From assembly GCF_006538165.1 (NCBI RefSeq), contig NZ_BDLU01000070.1:1-64000 (forward strand): a stretch of DNA of 64,000 bases. The letters are read 5' to 3'. Positions 36,854 through 43,637 of the stretch are shown one piece after another. The position numbers and the translations under genes are program-made. The notes below the pieces were generated by a model, which worked only from the letters and a program-made list of their open reading frames with translations, ran no database searches and was not told the DNA's origin. This DNA is from Komagataeibacter diospyri (GTDB lineage: Bacteria; Pseudomonadota; Alphaproteobacteria; Acetobacterales; Acetobacteraceae). Every line of letters begins with the position of its first letter. Position 1 is the first letter of the stretch.

Positions 36854-37146
36854 TCGGCTGCCTCCAACTGAGGCGCGTTGGCTGCACGCCATTCGTCCTC
36901 GAGATCACACTGGTCCTTGTCCAGACGCTCGATTTCCGCCGTCACTTCCTCGATGCAATCTGGCAGGAAACCGACCGTGTCGGATACTTCGCCGAAGAAC
37001 ACCTGCTTTGCTTCATGCAAGCAGTTCTCGAGATCCTTCTTCAGCTTCTCAGCACGCTGCGCCTTACGCACAATCGCTATGCTCTGCGTCTGAAACCGAC
37101 GATCGATGTCATTCATCGAACAACCGTCAGGAAGATTACTGCACAT
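36850..37146 (-). CDS. Phage coiled-coil protein, unknown
   Basis: 98 residues. The helical segments QSIAIVRKAQRAEKLKKDLE and EEVTAEIERLDKDQCDLEDE predict a coiled coil. The ATG at 37146 has AGAGG 9 bases upstream. Function unknown. Confidence 0.6.
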   Translation of the reverse strand: MCSNLPDGCSMNDIDRRFQTQSIAIVRKAQRAEKLKKDLENCLHEAKQVFFGEVSDTVGFLPDCIEEVTAEIERLDKDQCDLEDEWRAANAPQLEAAE

Positions 37147-37228
37147 AATCAATTCCTCTCATTACTTGGAAAATACTCGGCCAACTCGGCCAGACTGCCG
37201 GGACCGCAATCCCGGTGGCCTGGGCGTG

Positions 37229-37339
37229 TCAGGGCATTGCAATGATGGTGAAGGCCCAGAACATGACACCCAGAAGCATGGCGCCGAGCAGGGCCATGCC
37301 GAGGAAGCGGGTTAGGTGGTTGTCGGGGAGGGGAGGCAT
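37229..37339 (-). CDS. Single-pass small membrane protein, unknown
   Basis: 36 residues with one hydrophobic helix (FLGMALLGAMLLGVMFWAFT). Excellent AGGAGG ribosome-binding site 7 bases before the ATG, which overlaps the stop of the hexapeptide-repeat gene (TGATG). A tiny phage membrane protein; a superinfection-exclusion or regulatory role is conceivable but unproven. Confidence 0.6.
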   Translation of the reverse strand: MPPLPDNHLTRFLGMALLGAMLLGVMFWAFTIIAMP

Positions 37340-38034
37340 CAGGCCGCCTCCTGATCCGTTTCTTCATTGATCCACGAGGACGAGCGCAGTTTGATGAAGT
37401 CGATCAGGCAGCGATATTCTTTGGCTGTCTGGTTGTCGCCGTGCGTTTCCTCAACGGCAGCATTGAACGCCTCCAGCGTCCCATAAAAACATCCCCGATT
37501 GACCTGAACCCCATCCTTGGAGCGATACCAAGTCAGAGTTCCGTCCTCAGACCCAACGTGGCTGATCCAGCCAAAGTGAATATCGAGAGAGACCTGCGCG
37601 TCGCCGGAGACCCACGCGTTGCCGTAGACCCGCGCGTTGCCGGAGACCCACGCGTCGCCGTAGACCTGCGCGTTGCCGAAGACCCGCGCGTTGCCGGAGA
37701 CCCACGCGTTGCCGGAGACCTGCGCGTTGCCGAAGACCCACGCGTCGCCGAAGACCTGCGCGTCGCCGGAGACCCGCGCGTTGCCGGAGACCCGCGCGTT
37801 GCCGGAGACCTGCGCGTCGCCGGAGACCCACGCGTCGCCGTAGACCTGCAGGTTCGCCTCAGCTTCGACGTAACCACCAAGATCGCCAGCCGCGACACCG
37901 ATTACCGTAATCGCGACGAGGGCGCGGATACGATAGAGCGTCCGGCCATCCCACGACTTCACGGTATCTGTAGTCAGGAGTTCGTATTTGTTGTTTTCGG
38001 GAGCATCCGTCTGCTCAACCGTGGAATTGTTCAC
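37339..38034 (-). CDS. Hexapeptide-repeat (left-handed beta-helix-like) phage protein
   Basis: First gene of the leftward operon, 231 residues from a GTG at 38034 (GGAG 7 bases upstream; the ORF stays open to 38091). About residues 62-151 are 15 six-residue repeats of the form A-(W/Q/R)-V-(S/F/Y)-G-(N/D), as in trimeric left-handed beta-helix proteins (LpxA/carbonic-anhydrase-like). The N-terminal 60 residues include WDGRTLYRIRALV. The C-terminal 75 residues have GWISHVGSEDGTLTWYRSKD and look like a separate domain. No catalytic His ligands of the gamma-carbonic anhydrase type are present. Function unknown; probably a structural scaffold or binding protein. Confidence 0.7.
   Translation of the reverse strand: MNNSTVEQTDAPENNKYELLTTDTVKSWDGRTLYRIRALVAITVIGVAAGDLGGYVEAEANLQVYGDAWVSGDAQVSGNARVSGNARVSGDAQVFGDAWVFGNAQVSGNAWVSGNARVFGNAQVYGDAWVSGNARVYGNAWVSGDAQVSLDIHFGWISHVGSEDGTLTWYRSKDGVQVNRGCFYGTLEAFNAAVEETHGDNQTAKEYRCLIDFIKLRSSSWINEETDQEAA
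37582..37851. repeat. Array of 18-bp coding repeats
   Basis: About 15 imperfect copies of an 18-bp unit (for example GCCGGAGACCCACGCGTT) encoding the hexapeptide repeats. High DNA identity between units leaves several other frames open across the region and should favour copy-number change by recombination. Confidence 0.85.
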
Positions 38035-38064
38035 TGCCCATCTCCGTGTTGGTGATGGGAACAA

Positions 38065-38081
38065 TGTCGGATAATCCGACA
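38065..38081. promoter_or_regulatory. Perfect palindromic operator at the head of the leftward operon
   Basis: TGTCGGATAATCCGACA is an exact 8+1+8 palindrome. It has the same half-site (TGTCGGA) as the three sites between the repressor and cro-like genes. It lies 31 bp before the first leftward gene, in the place of the lambda left operator. A CATAAT hexamer just upstream on the minus strand could be the -10 box. Confidence 0.75.
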
Positions 38082-38189
38082 AATTATGCAAGAGGAAAAG
38101 TTAGAAGCCCCGACAAAATATCACCCATGCGAAAATCGCCTTCGCGAATCTCAAAGAACATAATATGAACATAATTGGAAGGATTCGCC

Positions 38190-38447
38190 ATGCCCGCACC
38201 CCAGACCGAGACCTACGTGTTCCAATCCTACAAGCTGGAAGGGAAGCCAGGCGCACAATATCCATGGCCGACAGGGCTTGTGCACTGCCGGTCGCGCCAA
38301 GATGCCCTGATGCGGCTCTATAAGGTCAAATCAGGATTGACCGACGATATAGGCGCCAGCGTGTTCCGGTTCTATGTGGGGGAGGATGGCGCGCCACGGA
38401 CCGAGACGGTGGACGAAGTGGGGCAGGTGGCTGTGGTGCAGGCATGA
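38190..38447 (+). CDS. Small phage protein, unknown
   Basis: 85 residues from an ATG with GGAAGGA 6 bases upstream. Divergent from the leftward operon, with its promoter region next to the palindromic operator, and convergent with the next minus-strand gene. Composition is normal (YVFQSYKLEGKPGAQYPWPT). Not recognised; it may be expressed in the lysogen. Confidence 0.6.
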   Translation: MPAPQTETYVFQSYKLEGKPGAQYPWPTGLVHCRSRQDALMRLYKVKSGLTDDIGASVFRFYVGEDGAPRTETVDEVGQVAVVQA

Positions 38448-38467
38448 AAAACCCCGCCGGAGCGGGG
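38447..38467 (-). terminator. Rho-independent terminator (minus strand)
   Basis: CCCCGC-CGGA-GCGGGG stem-loop at 38452-38467 with five T on the minus strand side (38447-38451). It would end leftward transcription of the two genes downstream of the repressor. Confidence 0.8.
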
Positions 38468-38480
38468 GAGGGGACGCACT

Positions 38481-38930
38481 CTATCTATGAAAGCTACTTA
38501 GAATATCATGCCATCTAGTGACCAAGGTAATAGCACCAATCGCAAGAGCCATCATCACTCCGGCGGATCGTGTTGTTAATAGTTTGGTTGTTCGCTCGTC
38601 AAGCACAGCAAGGCGTGTATTGGATGCCGCCAAGGACTCTGACGTCGCCATAGTGTGCTCAATGGTATTGAGTCGAATATCCAGCTTGGATATATCATCC
38701 TTAGTCGCGATGGACGCTTTAATTTCGGCAAGCGTAACCTGAATGCCTGTCAATGTTTCCTTGACGGCCTTCATGTCGCTTTCAAGATTGGTTATGCGCC
38801 GATCCATACCTCCATTATCGTTGCCCCCTGAGCCATTTTCAAGATGACGAATTTCCTGCTTTTCAGCATCTAGTTTGGCAGAGAAAGACCGGAACTGCTC
38901 GCGTAGGGCTTCTTCAGTGCTCATCGGCAT
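38481..38930 (-). CDS. Phage coiled-coil protein with C-terminal membrane segment
   Basis: 149 residues: a long coiled coil (about 15-110, with RITNLESDMKAVKETLTGIQ) and one hydrophobic helix near the C-terminus (AGVMMALAIGAITLV). In the repressor transcription unit, so probably expressed in the lysogen. It resembles many small membrane-anchored prophage proteins whose function (exclusion or holin-related) is unknown. Confidence 0.6.
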   Translation of the reverse strand: MPMSTEEALREQFRSFSAKLDAEKQEIRHLENGSGGNDNGGMDRRITNLESDMKAVKETLTGIQVTLAEIKASIATKDDISKLDIRLNTIEHTMATSESLAASNTRLAVLDERTTKLLTTRSAGVMMALAIGAITLVTRWHDILSSFHR

Positions 38931-39138
38931 CTATCTCTTTTAAAAGCTGCCCGCATAAGTCGATCATTTGCTGTGCAGTCTTATTCATATCTTCTTGAAT
39001 TTTTTTTAAATCGGCCGGGAGAAGTGCGTTTCGCTCTCCACGGGCTATCTGTGCGATGGCATCGCTAACCATTGCGACCCCTAAAGCGGTTTTTGCCGCG
39101 ACCACTCGCAAATCTGATCGTTGTTCAAAATCAGTCAT
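38914..39138 (-). CDS. Small phage protein, unknown
   Basis: 74 residues from an ATG at 39138; a TTG 12 bp earlier is possible. Helical (VVAAKTALGVAMVSDAIAQI and EDMNKTAQQMIDLCGQLLKE). Overlaps the downstream coiled-coil gene. Likely made in the lysogenic state with the repressor. Confidence 0.55.
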   Translation of the reverse strand: MTDFEQRSDLRVVAAKTALGVAMVSDAIAQIARGERNALLPADLKKIQEDMNKTAQQMIDLCGQLLKEIDADEH

Positions 39139-39285
39139 CCGAGGTTCCAATCGCAGATTTCATTATAAGCAATATCCAAATTACGTATATCAACCGCCCG
39201 GTCTGTTCTGCTATCGTTCCATGAGAACGAAAGGGAAACAATGAACGGGAACGCGGCGAAAGACCTGCGGGCGCTTGGGGATTGG

Positions 39286-39654
39286 TCAGGCTGCATCCGA
39301 GCGAATAGCCTTCTCAAAAAGAGTGAGAAGCAATTTGCGCTCATCGTGATTGAGGGCGCGCCAGAGGCCAAGGAGGGCCAATTCGTCGGGATCTTCGACC
39401 GATTGCGGCGACAGGTCCGAATTAACCGGCGCCGCGCCAGCTATATAATCGACGGGGACACCATAGTACTGCGCTAACGCAATCATAGTCTCGCGTCCCG
39501 GCTTATCGTGAGCCTTTTCGTATGACGCAAGCGTACTGCGTCCAATGCCTACAGCATCAGCCGCCTCTTGCTGGGTAATCCGTCGCCCTTCTTTCTTTCC
39601 CTTCTGCAACCGCAGGCCGGAAAGACGGGCGCCCATGTCTGTCTCAAGGCTCAT
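39286..39654 (-). CDS. XRE-family phage repressor (CI-like)
   Basis: 122 residues. An N-terminal helix-turn-helix of the XRE/Cro type at about 25-80 (ITQQEAADAVGIGRSTLASY, then RETMIALAQYYGVPVDYI) and a C-terminal helical part (LWRALNHDERKLLLTLFEKA) likely for oligomerisation. It has no LexA/CI-type S24 peptidase domain, so RecA-dependent self-cleavage is not expected and induction must work another way. Divergent from the cro-like gene across three operators. The start has no good ribosome-binding site; the Met at 39636 is an alternative. Confidence 0.85.
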   Translation of the reverse strand: MSLETDMGARLSGLRLQKGKKEGRRITQQEAADAVGIGRSTLASYEKAHDKPGRETMIALAQYYGVPVDYIAGAAPVNSDLSPQSVEDPDELALLGLWRALNHDERKLLLTLFEKAIRSDAA

Positions 39655-39666
39655 GGGAAGCAGTAT

Positions 39667-39738
39667 GGTTGATATTTCTAACCCCTGTGTCGGAACTACC
39701 GACTTTTCTGTTGCGTGCTAAAGTCGGAAATACTAACA
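39667..39738. promoter_or_regulatory. Tripartite operator of the immunity switch
   Basis: Three related 17-bp pseudo-palindromes lie between the repressor and cro-like genes: GGTTGATATTTCTAACC (39667-39683), TGTCGGAACTACCGACT (39688-39704) and AGTCGGAAATACTAACA (39722-39738). Centres are 21 and 34 bp apart. The shared half-site is approximately TGTYRGWA. They match the isolated palindrome at 38065, which supports that all bind the same repressor pair. Confidence 0.75.
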
Positions 39739-39745
39739 TTCCGGC

Positions 39746-39964
39746 ATGACACCAGCAGAACTCATGAAGCGGGTAGGCGGCGCTGCAAAAGTCGCCCGCG
39801 CCGCTGGCCTTCGGTCCCATGCGACAGTGCTGGGATGGGAGCGTATTCCTGACAAGCATCTCATTACAATCGAAGCCGCCACCGGCATCCCCCGCGAAGA
39901 ACTGCGCCCGGACCTATTCCGAGGCGTGACGGTCGTGCGGCCTGAAGGGGAGGGGGTGCGATGA
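39746..39964 (+). CDS. Cro/YdaS-like antirepressor HTH protein
   Basis: 72 residues with the YdaS-type Cro pattern: ELMKRVGGAAKVARAAGL, then VLGWERIPDKHLITIEAATG, then IPREELRPDLF. First gene of the rightward operon and divergent from the repressor. It would bind the operators between them and push the switch to the lytic side. Confidence 0.85.
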   Translation: MTPAELMKRVGGAAKVARAAGLRSHATVLGWERIPDKHLITIEAATGIPREELRPDLFRGVTVVRPEGEGVR

Positions 39965-40446
39965 ACACACAGAACAATCGACGTGAAGCCATTGACCTTG
40001 CACTCCGCTGGACTGAAGTGCGCGGCGGCGCACAGGCAGCCACCAGCACTGATCTTGTGAAGGCGGCTGCCATCATTGAAGCCTATCTGACGGGCGCCCT
40101 ACAGCTTCGTGTCGTCGGGGACAACGCTCATGGAAATGGGGTTGCCAGTGCCGTCGACAGCCATGCGGGCGGCCGAGATCACATCAATGATGTATGCCCG
40201 GTCTGCATCAATAGTATTGTAAGACGTTTCTTTTCCTTCATTGGCGGCAATGACTTTGGCAATATGCCAGATCAGACCTTCTCGGCTCATTGTTTCCATA
40301 CTCATAAAGCTTCATCCTCTGCACAGGGTGGAGAAAAGCCGGAGAGGGGTGCGACTCTCTCCGGCGCTGAAACTGTAATATCCCGCTGCTCGTGCGACCT
40401 ATGCCGTCGCATGCATGGCACCCGTGACAGGGAGGACCGCTCATGA
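39961..40446 (+). CDS. Rightward early phage ORF, unknown
   Basis: Starts MNTQNNRREAIDLALRWTEV in an ATGA overlap with the cro-like stop, and the first ~50 residues look protein-like. The rest runs antisense to a plausible minus-strand ORF and is poorly protein-like (Cys/His scattered), so the gene may be real but its C-terminal part is doubtful. Confidence 0.4.
   Translation: MNTQNNRREAIDLALRWTEVRGGAQAATSTDLVKAAAIIEAYLTGALQLRVVGDNAHGNGVASAVDSHAGGRDHINDVCPVCINSIVRRFFSFIGGNDFGNMPDQTFSAHCFHTHKASSSAQGGEKPERGATLSGAETVISRCSCDLCRRMHGTRDREDRS
40099..40305 (-). CDS. Possible antisense small phage gene
   Basis: 68 residues (MSMETMSREGLIWHIAKVIA..., then YIIDVISAARMAVDG) with better protein-like composition than the plus-strand reading over it. 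It opposes the rightward operon. Either this or the plus-strand 3' part is real. No family recognised. Confidence 0.45.
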   Translation of the reverse strand: MSMETMSREGLIWHIAKVIAANEGKETSYNTIDADRAYIIDVISAARMAVDGTGNPISMSVVPDDTKL

Positions 40447-40652
40447 GCAAAACCTTCCCCCTCTCAAGCACAATGCGCCGCCTCGGCCTTGCGACCACGA
40501 CCGACGAAGCCTGCGCCCTGATCCGCTGCGGGCGGGTCCGTGTGGACGGCGATGCCGCGCCAAGCGGGGCGTATGTCGGATACGGCGTGACCGTCAGCGT
40601 TCGCGGGATTGGCGAGCGCGTGGTCAGTCGGCAGGCTTTGGGGGTGCGGTGA
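40443..40652 (+). CDS. S4-domain-like RNA-binding small phage protein
   Basis: 69 residues. MRRLGLATTTDEACALIRCG followed by RVRVDGDAAPSGAYVGYGVT follows the S4 RNA-binding pattern (LxxLGLAxSxxEAxxLIxxGxVxVNG). The gene overlaps ssb (TGATG). It may bind RNA or be a translational regulator of the operon; the resemblance is by eye only. Confidence 0.55.
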   Translation: MSKTFPLSSTMRRLGLATTTDEACALIRCGRVRVDGDAAPSGAYVGYGVTVSVRGIGERVVSRQALGVR

Positions 40653-41122
40653 TGGCCGGTCATTTCTCCCAGACGATCATCCTTGGCAATGTGGGTAAGG
40701 ACCCTGAAATACGGACCACACAAGGCGCACAGAAGGTCGCCAGCTTCACGCTCGCCACGTCTGAAACATGGAAAGACAGGCAGTCCGGCGAAAAGCGCGA
40801 AAAGACTGAATGGCATCGCGTGGTCTGCTGGAATGAAGGACTGACCAGCGTGATCGAACGGTTTGTTCGCAAGGGGTCTAAAGTGCAGGTCATCGGCCAG
40901 AACCAGACCAGAAAGTGGACCGACCGGCACAGCCAGGACCGATATACGACCGAAGTCGTGATCCAGAAGTTTGGCGGTGATCTGGTTCTGTGTGGTGAGC
41001 CAGCCGGGGAAGGCTGCTCATCCTCTCAGCAGTCCCAGCCGCGCCAGCAGGCCGCCCAGCAGCGTTCAGGCGGGTGGGACGCGCCGTCCGGTAATGATCT
41101 GGACGACGAAATACCGTTCTGA
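40652..41122 (+). CDS. ssb: Single-stranded DNA-binding protein
   Basis: 156 residues: an OB fold at about 1-110 (QTIILGNVGKDPEIRTTQGA, TEWHRVVCWNEGL, GSKVQVIGQNQTRKW), a Gln/Ser-rich linker, and the acidic tip DLDDEIPF that recruits partner proteins. It protects single-stranded DNA in phage replication and recombination. The start at 40652 overlaps the previous stop; the longer upstream reading belongs to another frame. Confidence 0.95.
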   Translation: MAGHFSQTIILGNVGKDPEIRTTQGAQKVASFTLATSETWKDRQSGEKREKTEWHRVVCWNEGLTSVIERFVRKGSKVQVIGQNQTRKWTDRHSQDRYTTEVVIQKFGGDLVLCGEPAGEGCSSSQQSQPRQQAAQQRSGGWDAPSGNDLDDEIPF

Positions 41123-41126
41123 TGCG

Positions 41127-41303
41127 TCACCGCCCCGCCAGTTCCGTGGCTATCATGGCCGCTAGATGCTGCCGGACCTCGATGGTAGCATTCGGGTGTA
41201 GCACAGCCCAGGTGCGGGCATCGTTTACGAGCATCCACGCGAGGAAGGGGGTTCGGTCTCCCTCGCGTGCTCCATCAACATTTCTTCGTTCATGTTCCTC
41301 CAA
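41127..41303 (-). CDS. Possible minus-strand small phage gene, unknown
   Basis: Protein-like C-terminal reading (DRTPFLAWMLVNDARTWAVL, then EVRQHLAAMIATELAGR) of about 58 residues. The start is unclear: a TTG at 41303 has GGAG 9 bases upstream. An ATG with a strong GGAGGAAC site sits nearby but in another frame, giving only 22 codons, so a frameshift or sequence error is possible. It opposes the rightward operon. Confidence 0.4.
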   Translation of the reverse strand: MEEHERRNVDGAREGDRTPFLAWMLVNDARTWAVLHPNATIEVRQHLAAMIATELAGR

Positions 41304-41393
41304 GTGCAGTTTCTCCAGTTCCGTCCGTCGCAAGAGGGAACATGGAGAATCTGAATGCCGAACTCTTGGGGAAAATTCCGAAAGGTTAGGGGA

Positions 41394-41693
41394 ATGAGCG
41401 GCGCAACTGCCTCGTTTGATCCTCGCCCACGGCTGCTGAAAGTAATCCGTAGCCATTTTGCACCATTTCGATTTGCCGCGCAGAAGCTCGCCGACATGGC
41501 TTCGAGCACACCTCGCGCGGCGGAAAACTGGTTGTCCGGCCAATGCGCGCCGGGCGTTCCGCAACTGATCGAGCTTATGGCCTCCTGCGACGAAATCGAA
41601 CGCGAGGTCATGCAGCTTGTCGAAGAACGCCGCAAGGCAAGGGAAGAAGAATGCCCTGGATCAAAATCAGGTTCCGACGCTTCGTCTGGCTGA
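41394..41693 (+). CDS. Putative HTH phage regulator
   Basis: 99 residues from an ATG with AGGGGA directly upstream. The centre (RFAAQKLADMASSTPRAAEN, then WLSGQCAPGVPQLIELMASC) looks like a helix-turn-helix of the XRE/CII kind. It is in the rightward operon between ssb and the helicase. Function inferred from fold-like pattern only. Confidence 0.55.
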   Translation: MSGATASFDPRPRLLKVIRSHFAPFRFAAQKLADMASSTPRAAENWLSGQCAPGVPQLIELMASCDEIEREVMQLVEERRKAREEECPGSKSGSDASSG

Positions 41694-41821
41694 AGCGTGA
41701 AGATGGTCCGCCTCCCTCGTGTCACGTCCTGTGCCTGCACATTTCGTGGTTCGATTGGGACACATGGGCCAACAAGATGAACCGTGCCCTGAAGGCTGCA
41801 CAGGAGGAACTGCGCAAATGA
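41651..41821 (+). CDS. Small basic phage protein, unknown
   Basis: 56 residues (MPWIKIRFRRFVWLKRED...), with GGGAAGAAGA upstream. The stop overlaps the helicase start (ATGA). Rich in Trp and Arg. Not recognised. Confidence 0.55.
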   Translation: MPWIKIRFRRFVWLKREDGPPPSCHVLCLHISWFDWDTWANKMNRALKAAQEELRK

Positions 41822-43248
41822 CAGCAGTAACCCTACGCCCGTACCAGCAGGACGCAGTAGAGGGTGTCCGCGACGCATTCCGGCAGGGGCACCGTGCCCC
41901 GCTGCTTGTGGCGCCTACCGGAGCAGGCAAGACGGTGATGTTCAGTCACATCGCGTCAAGTGCCAAGGCGCGCGGCTCCCGGGTGCTCATTATTGCGCAT
42001 CGCAAGGAGCTTATTCGGCAAGCAAGTCGTAAGCTGCGCGATGCTGGCGTATCCCACGGCATCATCGCGCCATGGGCTGATCCCACAGGCGATCTGGTGC
42101 AGGTTGCGTCGGTGCAGACACTGGCCCGCAGGCTGGAGACGCTGCCGCGCTTCGATCTGATCATTATGGACGAAGCGCACCATGCCGTGGCGGGCACCTG
42201 GGCCAAGGTCATCGCGGCACAGCCTTGGGCAAAGATCCTTGGAGTAACGGCTACGCCTGAACGTATGGACGGAAAAGGTCTGGGCGTATCCGCTGGCGGC
42301 GTGTTTGACACACTGGTCATGGGTCCGCTGATCGGCGACCTGATCGGAAACGGATTTCTCACGCCTAGCCGGGTGTTCGCGCCGACTGATGCGCCTGATC
42401 TGTCCGGCATTAAGACGCGCGGTGGTGATTATGACACCACGGCACTGTCCTCAATCATGTCAGAGCCTAAACTGACCGGGGACGTAGTGGCGCATTACGC
42501 AAAATATGCGGCCGGGCTGCCTGCTATTGCTTTCTGCGCCTGCGTGCAGGATGCCCAGATGTATGCAGAGGCATTCCAGAACGCGGGCTGGCGCGCCAGG
42601 GCTGCGTATGGAGCGATGCCCGGCGAAGAGCGCGATGCTGCGATAAATGGTCTGGCTGACGGATCCGTGCAGGTTCTGACTACCTGCGACCTTGTTTCCG
42701 AGGGTCTGGATGTCCCGTGCGTAGGGGCGGTGATCCTGCTGCGTCCGACAAAATCCCTTGGGCTGCATGTCCAGCAGGTTGGCCGCGGTTTACGTCCAAT
42801 GCCGGGCAAGACGCATCTGATCGTTCTTGATCATGCGGGAAACACGTTCAAGCATGGCCTGCCGGATAGCCTGCATAACTGGTCCCTCGAAGGCCGGACC
42901 AAGAAAGAACGGGACGGATCGGCTATCGCGACCTGGCGGTGCGAGCACTGCTTTTCCGTCAATGCTGCAACAGCACGCAAATGCCAGGAGTGTGGAGAGG
43001 CGCGGAAGCAGGACAAGCCTGAAGAAGATGACCGACGCATGGAAGTTGCGGATGGTGAACTGGTCGAACTCGATGAGGCCGCGCAGGCCCGTCTGAATTA
43101 CCTGCGCCAGCAGCCATACAAGCAGGTTCTCAGGGAAGCCCGGACCGAAGATGACCTGAAAGAAATCGCCAAAGCCCGCAATTACAAGCGGGGATGGGTT
43201 TTCCACCAGATGAAAATGCGCGCTGAACGTGCAGGAGCGCAGGCATGA
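41818..43248 (+). CDS. Superfamily 2 DEAD/DEAH helicase with zinc finger
   Basis: 476 residues. Q-like motif RPYQQDAV, Walker A APTGAGKTVMF, motif Ia, DEAH box (IIMDEAHHA), SAT-like VTATPER, and motif VI QQVGRGLRP, as in type III restriction-R/Rad25-like helicases. A C4 zinc finger (CEHC...CQEC) sits near residue 385, followed by a helical tail. It would unwind or remodel DNA at phage forks. It is coupled to a VRR-NUC nuclease (4-bp overlap) and a primase/helicase, a common phage replication set. The start at 41818 follows CAGGAGGA. Confidence 0.9.
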   Translation: MTAVTLRPYQQDAVEGVRDAFRQGHRAPLLVAPTGAGKTVMFSHIASSAKARGSRVLIIAHRKELIRQASRKLRDAGVSHGIIAPWADPTGDLVQVASVQTLARRLETLPRFDLIIMDEAHHAVAGTWAKVIAAQPWAKILGVTATPERMDGKGLGVSAGGVFDTLVMGPLIGDLIGNGFLTPSRVFAPTDAPDLSGIKTRGGDYDTTALSSIMSEPKLTGDVVAHYAKYAAGLPAIAFCACVQDAQMYAEAFQNAGWRARAAYGAMPGEERDAAINGLADGSVQVLTTCDLVSEGLDVPCVGAVILLRPTKSLGLHVQQVGRGLRPMPGKTHLIVLDHAGNTFKHGLPDSLHNWSLEGRTKKERDGSAIATWRCEHCFSVNAATARKCQECGEARKQDKPEEDDRRMEVADGELVELDEAAQARLNYLRQQPYKQVLREARTEDDLKEIAKARNYKRGWVFHQMKMRAERAGAQA

Positions 43249-43637
43249 ACGAAGCCCAGATACAGGCGGAGATCATGCTCCGCGTTGGCTCTCTCCATGG
43301 GGTACGTCTGTTCCGTAATTCGGTTGGTGAAGGCTGGGTTGGGCGTACCATCCGCCATGAAGGCAGTCGCCTCCTGCTGGAACATCCGCGTCGCGTTACA
43401 TTCGGTTGGTGTCCGGGGTCATCTGATCTTCTGGGCTACCGGTCGCGTGAAATCACGCCTGATATGGTCGGGCAGACGGTGGCGCAGCTTGTGGCTATCG
43501 AGGTGAAAGGACCGCGTGGACGTGCGACCATGGAACAGGCCCGGTTCATCGAAGTGGTGCGCCGTCATGGTGCAACTGCAGGCGTCGCCCGTTCAGTTGA
43601 TGAAGCGTTGGCGACGCTGGGACTGGTGCAGGCATGA
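43245..43637 (+). CDS. VRR-NUC domain nuclease
   Basis: 130 residues: EAQIQAEIMLRVGSLHGVRL, PGSSDLLGY (catalytic Asp), VAIEVKGPRGRATMEQARF (E-x-K), and a closing GVARSVDEAL. This is the minimal single-domain VRR-NUC nuclease of phages, thought to cut branched DNA, Holliday junctions or flaps. Overlaps the helicase and the primase by 4 bp each. Confidence 0.88.
   Translation: MNEAQIQAEIMLRVGSLHGVRLFRNSVGEGWVGRTIRHEGSRLLLEHPRRVTFGWCPGSSDLLGYRSREITPDMVGQTVAQLVAIEVKGPRGRATMEQARFIEVVRRHGATAGVARSVDEALATLGLVQA

Noticed and set aside
37582-37851. Possible CRISPR or non-coding satellite
   Set aside because: The 18-bp units are in frame and encode a regular hexapeptide repeat inside one ORF; no spacers.
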